Source: Lactonifactor sp. BIOML-A5
GTDB lineage: Bacteria; Bacillota; Clostridia; Lachnospirales; Lachnospiraceae
Length of the DNA stretch: 64,000 nt
NCBI RefSeq assembly: GCF_009677585.1
Contig: NZ_WKYV01000020.1
Location: 9,399 to 73,398 of the forward strand
Reading direction: 5' to 3'
The position numbers and the translations under genes are program-made. Below the pieces are notes generated by a model that did not search any database, was not told the origin of the DNA, and saw only the letters and a program-made list of their open reading frames with translations. Numbering within the stretch: position 1 is the stretch's first letter; each line of letters opens with the position of its first letter. Below are positions 18,501-25,002 of this stretch, piece by piece.

Positions 18501-20688
18501 GGTGAGAAAAAAGGCATCCAGCGAAGCACCGGCGGGCAATATTACAAAAAGGGCTATTCCTTCAGCGCCATATATCACAGGCGAGATTACCTGCTCTTAC
18601 AAAAACGGAGCTTACACCTTCCAGGGTCTCACAGGGGGAGCCTACCAGTATCTCCTGACCGATCAGACCGAGGGATACGACTGGACGAACTGCGGAACCT
18701 TCACCTATACGGCGGGCCTCAGACTGGAGGCGCCGAAGGAGGGTACCTATCTGGTCCTGAGAAGAATGGGAAGCAATGAAGGAAGATACCTTACCTCTGT
18801 TCCCAAAAGCCTGAAGGTAAACTATCCGGTACAGATCACAGCAGCCGCCTCAGCGGGAGGCACAGCGGAGGGAACCGGAGAATACCTGGCCGGAGAGACG
18901 GCAGTACTGAAGGCCGTACCGGACAATGGCTATGAATTCCTGGGCTGGTATTACAAGAACAGCCTGGTAGCACAGACCGCAGAGTATCAGGTACAGGTGC
19001 AGGAATCCGGCACGTATGAAGCAAGATTCAAGGAAAAGGAAAAAGGAAGAGTGGTGGTGACCTGTGAACCTGCAAACAGCGGGCAGCTTACCGGCGGCGG
19101 GTATTATCAGGCGGGCGAAGAAGTGACCATATCGGCAGCTCCTCTAGCCGGCTGGGAGTTCCTGGGATGGTACCGGGACGGACAGCCCGTCACAGAGGCA
19201 GGAACCTATGCGTTCACCTGTGCGGCCGGTGAGATTAGATATACGGCCCGGTTCCGTCAGGCGGAGAAAAGGAACGTAGTGATACACAGTGAGTATCCCT
19301 TTACTGTCAACGGGAGAAAGCTCACAGAAGAAGAGTATAAAGACGGTGTCTATACCGGCGAGGGAAATACCGGGGAAACGCTTGTGTTAGAGGCAGAGAA
19401 TACCAGAGGTAATTTCGCCTACTGGGCATACGGAAATGGACAGATTGTAAGCCGCAGCCCCAAGTGCACCGTGAATTTGGGCCAGGGCATGGCTCTGTAT
19501 GCAGTCTATACCACGCTGGATACAGCCAGGGCAACGGTACTGTTTTTGGGATACTACGGCCAGGTCATTGAGAGCCTGGAGTGTACAGAAAAGAGCAGTA
19601 TCCTGCTGCCGCCGGGACCTTCCCGTCTGGGATATACCTTTAAGGGCTGGAGTATGACAGCCGACGAGATCCGCCGGGCCATTGCGGGGGGAAGCAATTT
19701 GATAGAAGTCAAACCTGAATATGAAGTGAATAAAGCCGCTTATCTGGTGACCCTTGTGCAGGCAAACATAACCGATGCTTCCAGCGGGCCGGATGCACAC
19801 GGGGCATACCCGGAAGGAACCCGCATCACCGCAGAAGCGGCAGAGCCGGAAGAAGGAAAGAAATTCTCCCACTGGGAGGATGAAAGAGGCTTCATTCACA
19901 GTTACCGCCGGGAATACACCTTTATCCTGACCGGGGATATCAGTCTGCACCCTGTTTACGCGGACAGCCAGGTAAGCACGGAGGAATCCCCGGTACTTGC
20001 CGTTACCGGCACCAGCACCTTCCTGGAGAATAAAGTCAGAAAGATGGACTTTACTGTCATCCGGGATCTTCCGGATGGATATACCTTCCTCTCTCAGGGA
20101 ATGCTTTACACCACAGACGCCGCGCTTGCAAAAGAAGAGACAATGATGAAGGGGTGCGGTGCCGCTGAGGAGTTAACCGGCGCACAGGGCAGCCAGGGAA
20201 TGTATCGCCTGGTTGTGAACAATGTAATCCCCGGTATCACCTATTACTGCAGAAGCTATATAGTTTGCAGGGATGAAAACGGTCTGGAGAAGGTGATTTA
20301 CAGCAATATTGCCTCTAATATCTATATCGAGGAGCGGCCAGTGCTTCTCCTGTCGGACACAAAGGCCTATGAGGAGGATGGAACCAGAAAACTATCCTTT
20401 ACCTCAGTCAGAACTGTGCCGGAAGACTGCAGACTTCTGGAACTTGGATTTGTATATACCACAGACGGCACGCAGGCCGGAGAGGACGAACTGGTTCTGG
20501 AAAATGAAAAGCTAAGCAGATATCAGGCGGGCTTTACGTCCCCTGACGGCATCTTTACACTGGCCCTTCGAAATGCGAAGCCAGGAGTGAGATGCTACTG
20601 CAGGGCCTACTTGATTTACACGGACAGAGATGGGAATCAGCACACCGTATACAGTAATACAGCACAAAACGTGTACTTGGAAAACTAG
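6541..20688 (+). CDS. Giant BspA-like leucine-rich-repeat surface protein (4715 residues)
   Basis: AGGAGG precedes the ATG, and residues 1-26 are a signal peptide (MKKRF, hydrophobic core, ending at IYASQ). Residues ~50-2060 are BspA/LRR_5 repeats of ~23 residues (LPDSVTEIG..AF..CSGL). They fall into seven larger blocks, each closing with an F-L-G-x-x-P-P segment and reopening with an (A/S)-x-x-F-x-I/S-D hinge. Next come about five fibronectin type III domains with Ig-like inserts (~2068-2960), a PKD domain (~2962-3040), a carboxypeptidase-regulatory-like domain, and a Gly-rich linker (3213-3230). The remainder is a helical region, two InlB-type repeats (~4096-4240) and a duplicated terminal domain. 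The last ~1185 residues match the gene at window start. BspA-type LRRs are known in adhesins. No LPXTG or C-terminal membrane helix is seen, so the means of anchoring is unclear. Confidence 0.92.
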   Translation: MKKRFIALLLALTMLVDSPGMIYASQLESSTEYSSGEAETNPGETAEPQEFQDFVFDNGTITGYTGTSSEIVIPEEIDGIPVTEIGLYAFSEMESIVHVSFPATLKKIGNGAFRKCRNLEGELIVPDSVEYIGVDAFNECTSLTSLSLGNGVKTIEGYAFYGCTGLTGELVLPENLEKIGEAAFRDCTGLSGTLKLPDTLKTLESGVFYGCSGFSGELDIPDQVKQLESKTFYGMSGISGFYVGASVEQINVAGPSFQAGTFDGCTGAEFIKFRSSVPPDLGGLIETFSDMTSLNRIWVPAESYKAYNLAYQNYVPDSARIFTESSSPFLSDNEGVLIGYVGEEEVVRVPDGITAIGAGAFRNNTSVKKIVLPAQLSSIGKNAFAGCTQLAELQFLGEAPPDVSENSDIFQNLESLTALKVPLGFYDTYRNAYGSYLPEKTVLSETGAEDFQIDGTVLTRYTGTESQVQIPEGITEIAPYVFQNNAAVKKVIFPDSLQRIGDYAFDGCSGLTSLELNQGLQSIGICAFQNCGNIEGSFTVPSSVATIGAGAFSWCSGIEALVLEEGIASIGTEAFLGCSGITGTLRLPDTLTAIEAKSFMDCSGIENIFLPGMLERIGRQAFENCSGFQGELIIPDTVTTVEYAAFKGMSKLTGVVIGENAAYLNSGGYSDISLFYGCISLETITFLGATAPYFGAVGDAFSGLTSLKHLIIPQGSYESYIAVFGDGLPEGIYPTETGAEDFVIDENRLIAYFGEESAVQVPEEVTSIGTSAFYNRTKVEQVILPDSVQVIGENAFKECGQLKSIRLGNGIQEIKNSAFRNCSSLAQKLELPQGVTKIGDYAFSGCVKLSGLELPEGLSEIGISAFENCTGLTGGLSLPNGLETIGSSAFYNCSGLSGSLTIPGTVKTIQDNAFAGCHGLTGRLIIPDSVTEIGQSAFYNCSGFTGLTLSENLTTVRYNTFYGCSGVEGQLIIPDRVVTVEYYAFWGMQHLTSVVIGASVEKINAGSYYGDTSFEGCSSLEEIKFLGTEPPNLSNGTSTFRNLQSLKKIRVPAGTYQTYMQAYNSFLTDQITLLEEGADEFLIRDQVLVSYSGTGTEVQIPGGVTEIGTGAFLNNGSVQKVHMPDSVVTISNNAFKNCAELREINFSANLKTIRANAFSNCASLQKIELNSGLRDIGGYAFYNCSGLNQELVLPDTVEEIGDYAFFQCTSLTGLTLSAGLTKVGTGSFWYCRNIAGELRIPESLTWISNYSFADCQGLTGLSLPDGMKSIQNGAFSGCTGLSGTLRFPDSITYLGDEAFSGCSGLTGLKLSENLESVTNSAFRGCTGIEGELVIPDKVTYLGYTAFAGLEKVTSVVIGAKVTLLGGYVNIYDNNSFLNCTSLERMIFKGTTPPELRYNTEMFRQLPALKILQVPGGSYGVYAAAYGDYLPEGVVIREEGAEDFITDGTVLVHYAGGAEEVQVPEGITEIGTGAFLNNTSVTKISLPDTVEKIGVNAFRSCGSLKEVTFGSGLAEIGDYAFYQCRNLTQRLVLPEGLKTICTYAFAECGNITGVTLPPEIEQIGSYAFYQCTGMTGNLTIPGTLKRVEYSTFDGCSSLTGLTLEDGVEAVAACAFRGCRSMAGELYLPDSITLLDSEAFSSCQSFTSLRLSEKLTMIPYLCFAYCAGLEGEITIPDSVTTIGNHAFYGLSNITAVTIGRGVATIYNRVDDSCFSGCNKLEQIRFLGDTPPDLYNTYGAFRGLPSLARILIPRGTYRAYTDATYATALPDSVRMTEEGSGDFVIKDTELIAYCGTDEEVNIPEGITAIGREAFRNNQEIKRVNFPRSLQKIEKNAFKNCTQLAGPLKLPDKLTGIGESAFQNCSALSGVLAIPDSVAAIDLYAFQSCSSLSGLRLGSGIEKIGRNAFENCTGLKGDLYLPDSLTTLEDAAFSGCSGLDGTLRLSGNLTVIRQSVFANCSSLSGELIIPDKVKEIYSYAFLGDEKFTSLTVGKNVQIMNYSGGNSFYGCTGIRTVTFLSSLPPDLNGQTDIFTGQMTSLTNIYVLGESLEAYRTAYGPYLPENVELSSDTLNLPPGNFRAANVYSNTVHLTWNPCAGDLIEGYYIYRDQMDAPVADLTSYSFTDTGLTPGKPVTYYICGYTADKRTTKMAALMVTPKAPAPVKITTDHILNKVSRAKNTLYARAEDTGNLGALDGKETTGEFYYLDEQGREISIAGALTAPDTLEGSTAVYKVNWDLGGIDDGMYTVGFRLTDIDGKEGTVTQSILCDNKAPDKISSLAAVGDTNRIILSWSIAHEIDTKQYYIYRRSQEDGTYTLYKKIYGRDTLTWTDTTAEQNIKYYYYIVGVNDMGLESPPSDTAAAVAQSDKELPRVVKLLPANGKIIGGTAELYVQAEDNVAVTETQILLSEDEGANWTLLEKNQAEFCRYRLDTAQYEDGAVQVKGLAKDAAGNISDGLIYTYKIDNRGPEQVTGLEYESTATTVTLKWKDVADQDFSFFRVERKLEDGSYETVCDEYRTLGVNITGLKPESSYTYRVTAYDLQGNRGISSEEITAATQSDSIAPVITSIDPKPGYYRDEIPLRLTVWDDSGVASVEIQTSTDIYNWKTVTELDFSGDKQEETAAFQLNVREAEEGSLYVRGVAADKAGNTGDATMEAPYVQYIVDHTPPKAPEGLAAHSDAGYIELRWNMGEEQDLDDYLLYRAEGRDGEYQLLAEKLYALNYIDRTAKTGVEYRYRLQARDYAGNKSAYGEELTASMAEDTDPPEIQSVYPADGAVLGPSACTVSVLASDNYKLKALEILYQVNEETSWRTLKTAGDIDGYYKQLTADLPISSLQEEDSIRLKAVAQDAGDNQTESEIYSYTVDKTPPTMEKINVSADSEKITLAWTGGQEEDLAGYRIYRKDGKGEYQLISQRSRREAEEYSYSDYGAEKNNTYYYKVEATDRYGNAASRETDSVWLKADPQVRGDLICDLQQEVGVEYIYDASGSAADLEIADISIDYGDGTAGTGAKTVHRYSAEGTYTVTLKVTDSKGNTDTLAKSVRVTQPKLLGTVRAKVQDNAGNALSGVPVYFDLDRTAENVKYTDTEGYVTFAASAASYAVGTYKDGYLPVKKTVVVRANTTAEVTLTMVHEPIVTGNFEINRMTLDEIRAAGIDVSKPENQHVVKVNIHLTYGSKPLDMELITNGSEIFGGGTTIVDTEEGDRQITANVVPARPDAGGGSGTGGGFIGGFGGDDNVIIALMDVPVEASCLKEFFDVKLHILNHASKEFNLSSNQVQLNVPEGLTVVDAMDRSSSSLVNFPELPGQGEKTLSWVLRGDQEGKYEISADYSSVLDMFQAPVQARFVSEEPITVYGLSGLSMKAVINKDISNGAMYFDLGLSNNGQIDYYLPTIDVMGEIIKSYKYEEGKEEDELEGRDVSVMALNATLSNSSTEYSQILDPDKELETLHAGETYMKRYVAYGAIQEEDPAYIQSAIAETLTELSIPVEISFIQMNLFDMSSPDQKVNERWNSNAGEKEFIMDIYNTNFYYFMQSIYDEKDFWKNAGEFLYRSSNVLFKMDFRVFTDEDKKKVIDSYIVQLLADESFDEAVDLSAQKKYLDMAKGIIGVLKGYLKDPADLGEKLEIPESEALKIISNLDILSGDEGSIRKIAKSLELGGTDTFTSRLVTMIATAGSAAALNSLFQSTRVIEKAQREAMSKELKYIGTAIDLLGDAADGWIYSCEFTNTLVKINQNKEEAMFILDTVINAQGMDELVVKEAKTLKKKISDEFDAKAEQTAAFIKSTAVNMSGTALELAVSAFINAKFLVTGPVVLAIKAIVTAIYGGLEYLFAWEANVENLQKLRYAGALTKAFRDKCQESLNSFDNLSALRSMKYLIKMRLLGEKAYITSISENKTEEVLSNINSEAGASYKSLNEYYWAKESRVLYCRDILFNTTYQSMEVPEAPAVSINYEGCCTAEAFGKDYEYSWDGVQWTEANGQAIPFIPKETGQMLWVRKKASSEAPAGNITKRAIPSAPYITGEITCSYKNGAYTFQGLTGGAYQYLLTDQTEGYDWTNCGTFTYTAGLRLEAPKEGTYLVLRRMGSNEGRYLTSVPKSLKVNYPVQITAAASAGGTAEGTGEYLAGETAVLKAVPDNGYEFLGWYYKNSLVAQTAEYQVQVQESGTYEARFKEKEKGRVVVTCEPANSGQLTGGGYYQAGEEVTISAAPLAGWEFLGWYRDGQPVTEAGTYAFTCAAGEIRYTARFRQAEKRNVVIHSEYPFTVNGRKLTEEEYKDGVYTGEGNTGETLVLEAENTRGNFAYWAYGNGQIVSRSPKCTVNLGQGMALYAVYTTLDTARATVLFLGYYGQVIESLECTEKSSILLPPGPSRLGYTFKGWSMTADEIRRAIAGGSNLIEVKPEYEVNKAAYLVTLVQANITDASSGPDAHGAYPEGTRITAEAAEPEEGKKFSHWEDERGFIHSYRREYTFILTGDISLHPVYADSQVSTEESPVLAVTGTSTFLENKVRKMDFTVIRDLPDGYTFLSQGMLYTTDAALAKEETMMKGCGAAEELTGAQGSQGMYRLVVNNVIPGITYYCRSYIVCRDENGLEKVIYSNIASNIYIEERPVLLLSDTKAYEEDGTRKLSFTSVRTVPEDCRLLELGFVYTTDGTQAGEDELVLENEKLSRYQAGFTSPDGIFTLALRNAKPGVRCYCRAYLIYTDRDGNQHTVYSNTAQNVYLEN

Positions 20689-20698
20689 ACAGAAGAGA

Positions 20699-20735
20699 GG
20701 GCCGGCCAGACACTCTGGGTGCGTCTGGCCGGCCC
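20699..20735 (+). other. Strong intercistronic hairpin
   Basis: A perfect 13-bp stem (GGGCCGGCCAGAC/GTCTGGCCGGCCC) with an 11-base loop sits eight bases after the giant gene. No T-run follows, so readthrough to the next gene is possible. It may protect the 3' end of the 14-kb message or partly attenuate transcription. Confidence 0.7.
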
Positions 20736-20754
20736 GGGAAATTGAGGACGAAAT

Positions 20755-21531
20755 ATGAAATCAATCAGACAAAACAAAATATGGGCAGCACTGCTGCTGG
20801 TAGTTCTTCTTGGGGGACTGCCTGCAGTGCATGTGTATGCACAGACAGACTACAGCGAAGGATATTTTATTTATCAGGATCGGGGGACTTATGCTTCTGT
20901 AAAAGAATACTTTGGGGAAGAGAGCCGGGTTGTCATACCGTCGGCTCTGGGAGGAAAGCCAGTGGCAGAGATTGAGGCAGAAGCCTTTACCGGGGCAGGG
21001 ACGGTAAAAGAACTGGTCATCCCAGATACGGTTGTAACCATAGGAGAAGGAGCGCTGGATGGGATTCCCAGAGTAGAGTATCAGACCTCAGAGGAGCCTG
21101 AAACTCAGCCAGAAGGGGAGGAACCGTCAAAGCCGGATAAGCAGACCGAGCTGCCCCAGGAGGACGGAGAACTCCCGGAAGAGGAATCTGAGACAGATGC
21201 GGCAGAACCTCCCCAGGATCAGAGCGGGGCCCAAAATGAGGAGACACCTTCCGGCGGAAGCACAAACGGTGAGAAGAGCGGGAACACGCCGGCCAGCGAA
21301 GAATATTCATTGGACTGGAAGGAGGATAATGTCCAGGTCACAGAAGATGGATACGGCATTATGCTTCTGGAGGGAAACGGCACAGATGCCGCTGCAGCTG
21401 AGCGGGGGGAGGCGGAAGCTGACGCTCCTCTTGACAGGGGCACTGCAGCCGCCTGTGTATGGATTCTCTCCGTTTCTGCAGTTATACTGATGGGAATAGG
21501 GATTTTCGTAAAGAAAAATAAGCTGGTATGA
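20755..21531 (+). CDS. Small BspA-like protein with C-terminal membrane anchor
   Basis: The product is 258 residues. It has an N-terminal signal peptide (KSIRQNKIW, hydrophobic stretch, cut near VYAQT). One BspA/LRR_5 unit follows at about 62-105 (VVIPSALGGKPVAEIEAEAF, then LVIPDTVVTIGEGAL), then a Pro/Glu/Ser/Thr-rich acidic linker of about 110-190. A hydrophobic helix (~231-252) ends in KKNKLV. There is no LPXTG, so it looks like a membrane-tethered stalk rather than a sortase substrate. It lies 66 bp after the giant BspA protein on the same strand; a role as a surface partner or anchor for that protein is an inference. Its best-known relatives are single-domain LRR_5 proteins of gut Clostridia. 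Confidence 0.75.
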   Translation: MKSIRQNKIWAALLLVVLLGGLPAVHVYAQTDYSEGYFIYQDRGTYASVKEYFGEESRVVIPSALGGKPVAEIEAEAFTGAGTVKELVIPDTVVTIGEGALDGIPRVEYQTSEEPETQPEGEEPSKPDKQTELPQEDGELPEEESETDAAEPPQDQSGAQNEETPSGGSTNGEKSGNTPASEEYSLDWKEDNVQVTEDGYGIMLLEGNGTDAAAAERGEAEADAPLDRGTAAACVWILSVSAVILMGIGIFVKKNKLV

Positions 21532-21552
21532 GTGATGGAAGTACCGGACAAA

Positions 21553-21600
21553 GAAGCTTGCCGGGCTCTAAAGCTTCCTTCTTTTTTTCATCCCGGCAAG
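21553..21600. terminator. Bidirectional terminator between convergent genes
   Basis: On the plus strand GAAGCTT/AAGCTTC encloses an 11-base loop and is followed by CTTCTTTTTTT. On the minus strand CTTGCCGGG/CCCGGCAAG forms the stem for transcripts from pflA, followed by CTTCTTTG. It overlaps the last codons of pflA. Confidence 0.65.
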
Positions 21601-22317
21601 AATCAGAGTCCTGGCCTTCTCTGCCTCTTCCTTTGTGGCCTCTCTGGTATCCCCGAGGGGGTAAGGGATTTGTAAAGCCTCATATTTCACCTTCCCCATA
21701 GAGTGATAGGGAAGCACATCCAGAGCCTGTACACAGGAATATTCCCCAATGGCATAGCCCAGGGCGCAGAGCTGGGAGGGGGAATCGGTGATCCCGGGCA
21801 CCAGCACATGACGGATCCATACAGGTATCTTTTTTTCATCCAGATGCCTGAGAAAGTGCAGCACAGGCTGGTTGGAACGGCCGGTCAGGGCCTGGTGGGA
21901 TGCGTCATCTATCTGTTTGAGGTCAAGAAGGACCAGATCCGTAGCCGCAAGCAATTGGTCAATTTTTTTGGAGGCAGAGGAACTGCCCTCCCTGGGATAA
22001 GTGATTCCGGAGGTATCCAGACAAGTGTGGATGCCTCTTTTTTTGGCCGCCCCAAAGAGTTCTGTGAGAAAATCCAGCTGCAGCATGGGTTCTCCCCCGG
22101 TGGCAGTGATGCCTCCCTTTTTATAGAAAGATATATTCTTCTCATAAATATCCAGAATTTCCTCCACACTCATACGGGTTCCTTCTTTTACCGCCCAGGT
22201 GTCGGGATTGTGGCAGTACAGGCACCGCAGAGGACAGCCCTGAAAAAAGATTACCAGCCGGATGCCCGGGCCGTCCATGGAGCCGAAGGTTTCCACTGAG
22301 TGAATATATCCGGTCAT
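21568..22317 (-). CDS. pflA: Pyruvate formate-lyase activating enzyme
   Basis: A radical SAM enzyme of 249 residues that installs the glycyl radical on pyruvate formate-lyase using S-adenosylmethionine and a [4Fe-4S] cluster. The CxxxCxxC motif is [11 protein letters not shown] (C28, C32, C35). It is followed by a GGEPMLQ glycine-rich motif. The N-terminal [16 protein letters not shown] is typical of PFL activases. The start ATG overlaps the TGA of the upstream glycyl-radical gene (ATGA at 22314-22317), which suggests translational coupling of the radical-carrying subunit and its activase. It is the last gene of the operon and ends in the terminator shared with the convergent surface-protein gene. 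Confidence 0.95.
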   Translation of the reverse strand: MTGYIHSVETFGSMDGPGIRLVIFFQGCPLRCLYCHNPDTWAVKEGTRMSVEEILDIYEKNISFYKKGGITATGGEPMLQLDFLTELFGAAKKRGIHTCLDTSGITYPREGSSSASKKIDQLLAATDLVLLDLKQIDDASHQALTGRSNQPVLHFLRHLDEKKIPVWIRHVLVPGITDSPSQLCALGYAIGEYSCVQALDVLPYHSMGKVKYEALQIPYPLGDTREATKEEAEKARTLILAGMKKRRKL

Positions 22318-22556
22318 ATGCCCTCGTGAAAGGTACGGGAGATGACGTCGTCCTGCTGTTCTTTAGTCAGCTTAATAAAATTAACCGCATATCCCGATAC
22401 CCGTACAGTGAGCTGGGGATAGAGTTCCGGGTGTTTTTGGGCATCCAGAAGCATCTCTCTGTCCAGTACATTGACGTTCAGATGATGGCCGCCTTTTTCA
22501 GCGTAACCGTCTAACAGAGTGACAAGATTGTCGATTTGCTGTGTACTTGCTTTCAT
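22314..22556 (-). CDS. Separate glycyl-radical subunit of pyruvate formate-lyase (GrcA-like)
   Basis: An 80-residue protein that matches the C-terminal end of ordinary [21 protein letters not shown], then [15 protein letters not shown] with the radical glycine at G55, then [17 protein letters not shown]. The preceding pflB ORF ends before this segment. It has its own GGAGG site 8-9 bases before the ATG and 28 bp separate it from pflB, so this is a designed split and not an obvious frameshift. E. coli GrcA (YfiD) and its T4 homologue are known stand-alone radical domains that repair PFL. Here the domain appears to be the only copy, so it would be required for activity (inference). Confidence 0.88.
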   Translation of the reverse strand: MKASTQQIDNLVTLLDGYAEKGGHHLNVNVLDREMLLDAQKHPELYPQLTVRVSGYAVNFIKLTKEQQDDVISRTFHEGI

Positions 22557-22584
22557 AATTATAATCCTCCAGTAAGTTTTCTTC

Positions 22585-24720
22585 TTATAAATTTACGTTC
22601 GTGTTTTTCAAATCCTCATCCAGCTGTTTCAGGTCAATATCCAGTCCCTCCTCCAGATTGGGAATCCGGCATGCACTGTCCAGACAGTCCAGCTGCAGGT
22701 CCAGATCTCCTGCGAACACTTTGTCATCTTTTCCCAGAGCTCCCGGGATTACAGTAAAGGTATTGGATATGCCGTCCTGGGCTTCCATAAAGGGCAGCTT
22801 GGATACGGATGACAGAGAGGACACTGCCCCCCGGGCGTCTCTGCCATGCATAGGGTTTGCTCCGGGAGCAAAGGGCTCGCCGGCTTTCCTTCCGTCAGGA
22901 GTGGAGCCTGTGGCTTTTCCGTATACCACATTAGAAGTAATGGTCAGGATAGAAGTGGTTGGAATCCCGCCCCGGTAGGTATGGTTACCCTTGATATACT
23001 TCATAAATTTGCGCACCAGTTGGCCTGCGATGCTGTCTACCCGGTCATCGTCATTTCCGTATTTTGGAAAATCCCCTTCTACCTGGTAATCCACGGCTAA
23101 TCCCTGTTCGTTACGGACTGCTTTTACTCTGGCATACTTTATGGCAGACAGAGAATCTGCCACCACAGACAGACCGGCAATACCCGTTGCGAACCAGCGG
23201 GTCACATCTTTGTCGTGAAGCGCCATCTGCAGCCTTTCATAGCTGTACTTGTCGTGCATATAATGGATAATGTTGAGGGTATTCACATAGACTCCCGCCA
23301 GCCATTTCATCATATCATCATAGCGTTCCATCACTTCCTCATAGTTGAGATACTCGGAAGTGATGGGACGGTATCTGGGGCCCACCTGCTTCCCCGTGAT
23401 TTCATCCACACCTCCGTTGATTGCATACAGAAGGCATTTGGCCAGATTCGCTCTGGCGCCGAAAAACTGCATTTCCTTCCCAATGCGCATAGAAGAGACA
23501 CAGCAGGCAATGGCATAGTCATCCCCGTGGGTCACACGCATCAGATCATCATTTTCGTATTGAATGGAGGATGATTCAATGGAGGTTTTAGCGCAGAATC
23601 TTTTGAAATTTTCCGGCAGACGTACAGACCAAAGCACAGTAAGATTGGGCTCCGGCGAGGTCCCAAGGTTAGAGAGGGTGTGGAGAAAGCGGAAAGACAT
23701 CTTTGTTACCAGAGGTCTGCCGTCAATACCCACTCCCCCGATGGACTCTGTCACCCAGGTGGGGTCCCCGGAGAACAGAGCATTGTACTCCGGCGTGCGC
23801 GCAAATTTTATCAGACGCAGTTTCATAATAAAATGATCTACAAATTCCTGAATCCGGGCCTCTGTAAAGGTACCTCTCTGCAAATCCCGTTCCGCGTAGA
23901 TGTCCAGGAAGGTTGATGTGCGTCCCAGAGACATGGCGGCTCCGTTTTGTTCTTTTACAGCAGCCAGGTAGCCGAAGTACAGCCACTGGATGGCCTCCTG
24001 CAGGTTCTCTGCCGGCCGGGAGAGATCAAAGCCGTAGATGCGCCCCAGCTCTTCTAGTTCTTCCAGAGCCCGCACCTGCTCCATCAGTTCCTCCCGCTCC
24101 CGGATTACCTGGGAATACATGACGGTCCGGGCGCTGTTCCACTGATCCTTTTTATCTTCAATAAGCCTTTGGGTTCCGTACAGGGCAACTCTCCGGTAGT
24201 CTCCGATGATCCGCCCTCTGCCGTAGGCATCCGGCAGTCCTGTGATGATATGGGAAGAGCGGCAGGCGCGCATCTCAGGCGTATAAGCGTCAAATACCCC
24301 TGCATTGTGTGTCTTTCTGTGCCTGGTGAAAAATTCTGTGATCTCCGGATCTACCTGATATCCATTGTCCTGGCAGGCTTTCTGTGCCATCCGGATACCT
24401 CCGTAAGGCTGAAGTGCCCGTTTAAAGGGCTTGTCTGTCTGAAACCCCACAATGGTTTCCTTCTCCTTGTCCAGATATCCCGGACCGTGGGAGGTAATGG
24501 TGGAAATGATTTTTGTATCCATGTCCAGTACGCCTCCGGCCTTCCGTTCCTTCTCCGACAAATCCATGACCTGTCTCCAGAGCTGTTCTGTGGCTGGGGA
24601 AGGTCCCTCAAGGAAGGAATCATCCCCCTCATAGGGGGTGTAGTTGCGCTGAATAAAGTCCCGGACATCAATTTCCTGTGTCCAGTTTCCGGGGGTAAAG
24701 CCGTTCCATGAAGTATGCAT
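22585..24720 (-). CDS. pflB: Formate C-acetyltransferase (pyruvate formate-lyase), catalytic subunit lacking the glycyl-radical domain
   Basis: This enzyme converts pyruvate and CoA to acetyl-CoA and formate. It has 711 residues, against about 760 for E. coli PflB. The catalytic Cys pair is C406-C407 in [20 protein letters not shown]. The N-terminus (W-x-G-F-x-x-G-x-W) and the P-(N/D)[14 protein letters not shown] loop are intact. The protein follows the family as far as the [12 protein letters not shown] motif. It then continues with an unrelated ~45-residue acidic tail ([14 protein letters not shown] onward) and stops, with no VSGYAV motif. The missing domain is the next gene. AAAGGAGG lies upstream of the ATG. 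A Rex-like site lies about 50 bp before the start, fitting NADH-controlled fermentation. Confidence 0.95.
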   Translation of the reverse strand: MHTSWNGFTPGNWTQEIDVRDFIQRNYTPYEGDDSFLEGPSPATEQLWRQVMDLSEKERKAGGVLDMDTKIISTITSHGPGYLDKEKETIVGFQTDKPFKRALQPYGGIRMAQKACQDNGYQVDPEITEFFTRHRKTHNAGVFDAYTPEMRACRSSHIITGLPDAYGRGRIIGDYRRVALYGTQRLIEDKKDQWNSARTVMYSQVIREREELMEQVRALEELEELGRIYGFDLSRPAENLQEAIQWLYFGYLAAVKEQNGAAMSLGRTSTFLDIYAERDLQRGTFTEARIQEFVDHFIMKLRLIKFARTPEYNALFSGDPTWVTESIGGVGIDGRPLVTKMSFRFLHTLSNLGTSPEPNLTVLWSVRLPENFKRFCAKTSIESSSIQYENDDLMRVTHGDDYAIACCVSSMRIGKEMQFFGARANLAKCLLYAINGGVDEITGKQVGPRYRPITSEYLNYEEVMERYDDMMKWLAGVYVNTLNIIHYMHDKYSYERLQMALHDKDVTRWFATGIAGLSVVADSLSAIKYARVKAVRNEQGLAVDYQVEGDFPKYGNDDDRVDSIAGQLVRKFMKYIKGNHTYRGGIPTTSILTITSNVVYGKATGSTPDGRKAGEPFAPGANPMHGRDARGAVSSLSSVSKLPFMEAQDGISNTFTVIPGALGKDDKVFAGDLDLQLDCLDSACRIPNLEEGLDIDLKQLDEDLKNTNVNL

Positions 24721-24772
24721 AGTAAGTCAGCCTCCTTTTGCGATATATGGTCTGTTTCAGAATTTCCAATTC

Positions 24773-24790
24773 TTGTTAAAAATATAACAT
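24773..24790 (-). promoter_or_regulatory. Rex-like operator in the pfl promoter region
   Basis: TTGTTAA-AAAT-ATAACAT matches the clostridial Rex consensus TTGTTAA-N4-TTAACAA at 12 of 14 defined positions. It lies 53 bp upstream of pflB and overlaps the A/T-rich promoter region (a minus-strand TTGAGA lies just upstream). Rex is a redox repressor released by NADH. The assignment rests on consensus match and position only. Confidence 0.5.
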
Positions 24791-25002
24791 AATTCTCTCA
24801 AGTACAGAATACCAGAAGAAATGCCTCTGCGGATGTTTTAAATTGCGTACATAAGGAAAATAATAGAGAAAAATTATCAAGATTAGAAAAAAACTGGAAA
24901 TACGCGGTTTTTATTCTATAGTATACCCAGTTCGTGAAAGAAGTTCTGAGGAAAACACAGGTATATTTACCAGAATTTAACAGGCACAATTATGTATCTA
25001 AT

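Noticed and set aside
22557..22584. Split PFL as a sequencing frameshift or pseudogene
   Set aside because: The large ORF ends with an extra acidic tail rather than an abrupt break, and the small ORF has its own GGAGG-ATG; rejoining would need more than one indel.
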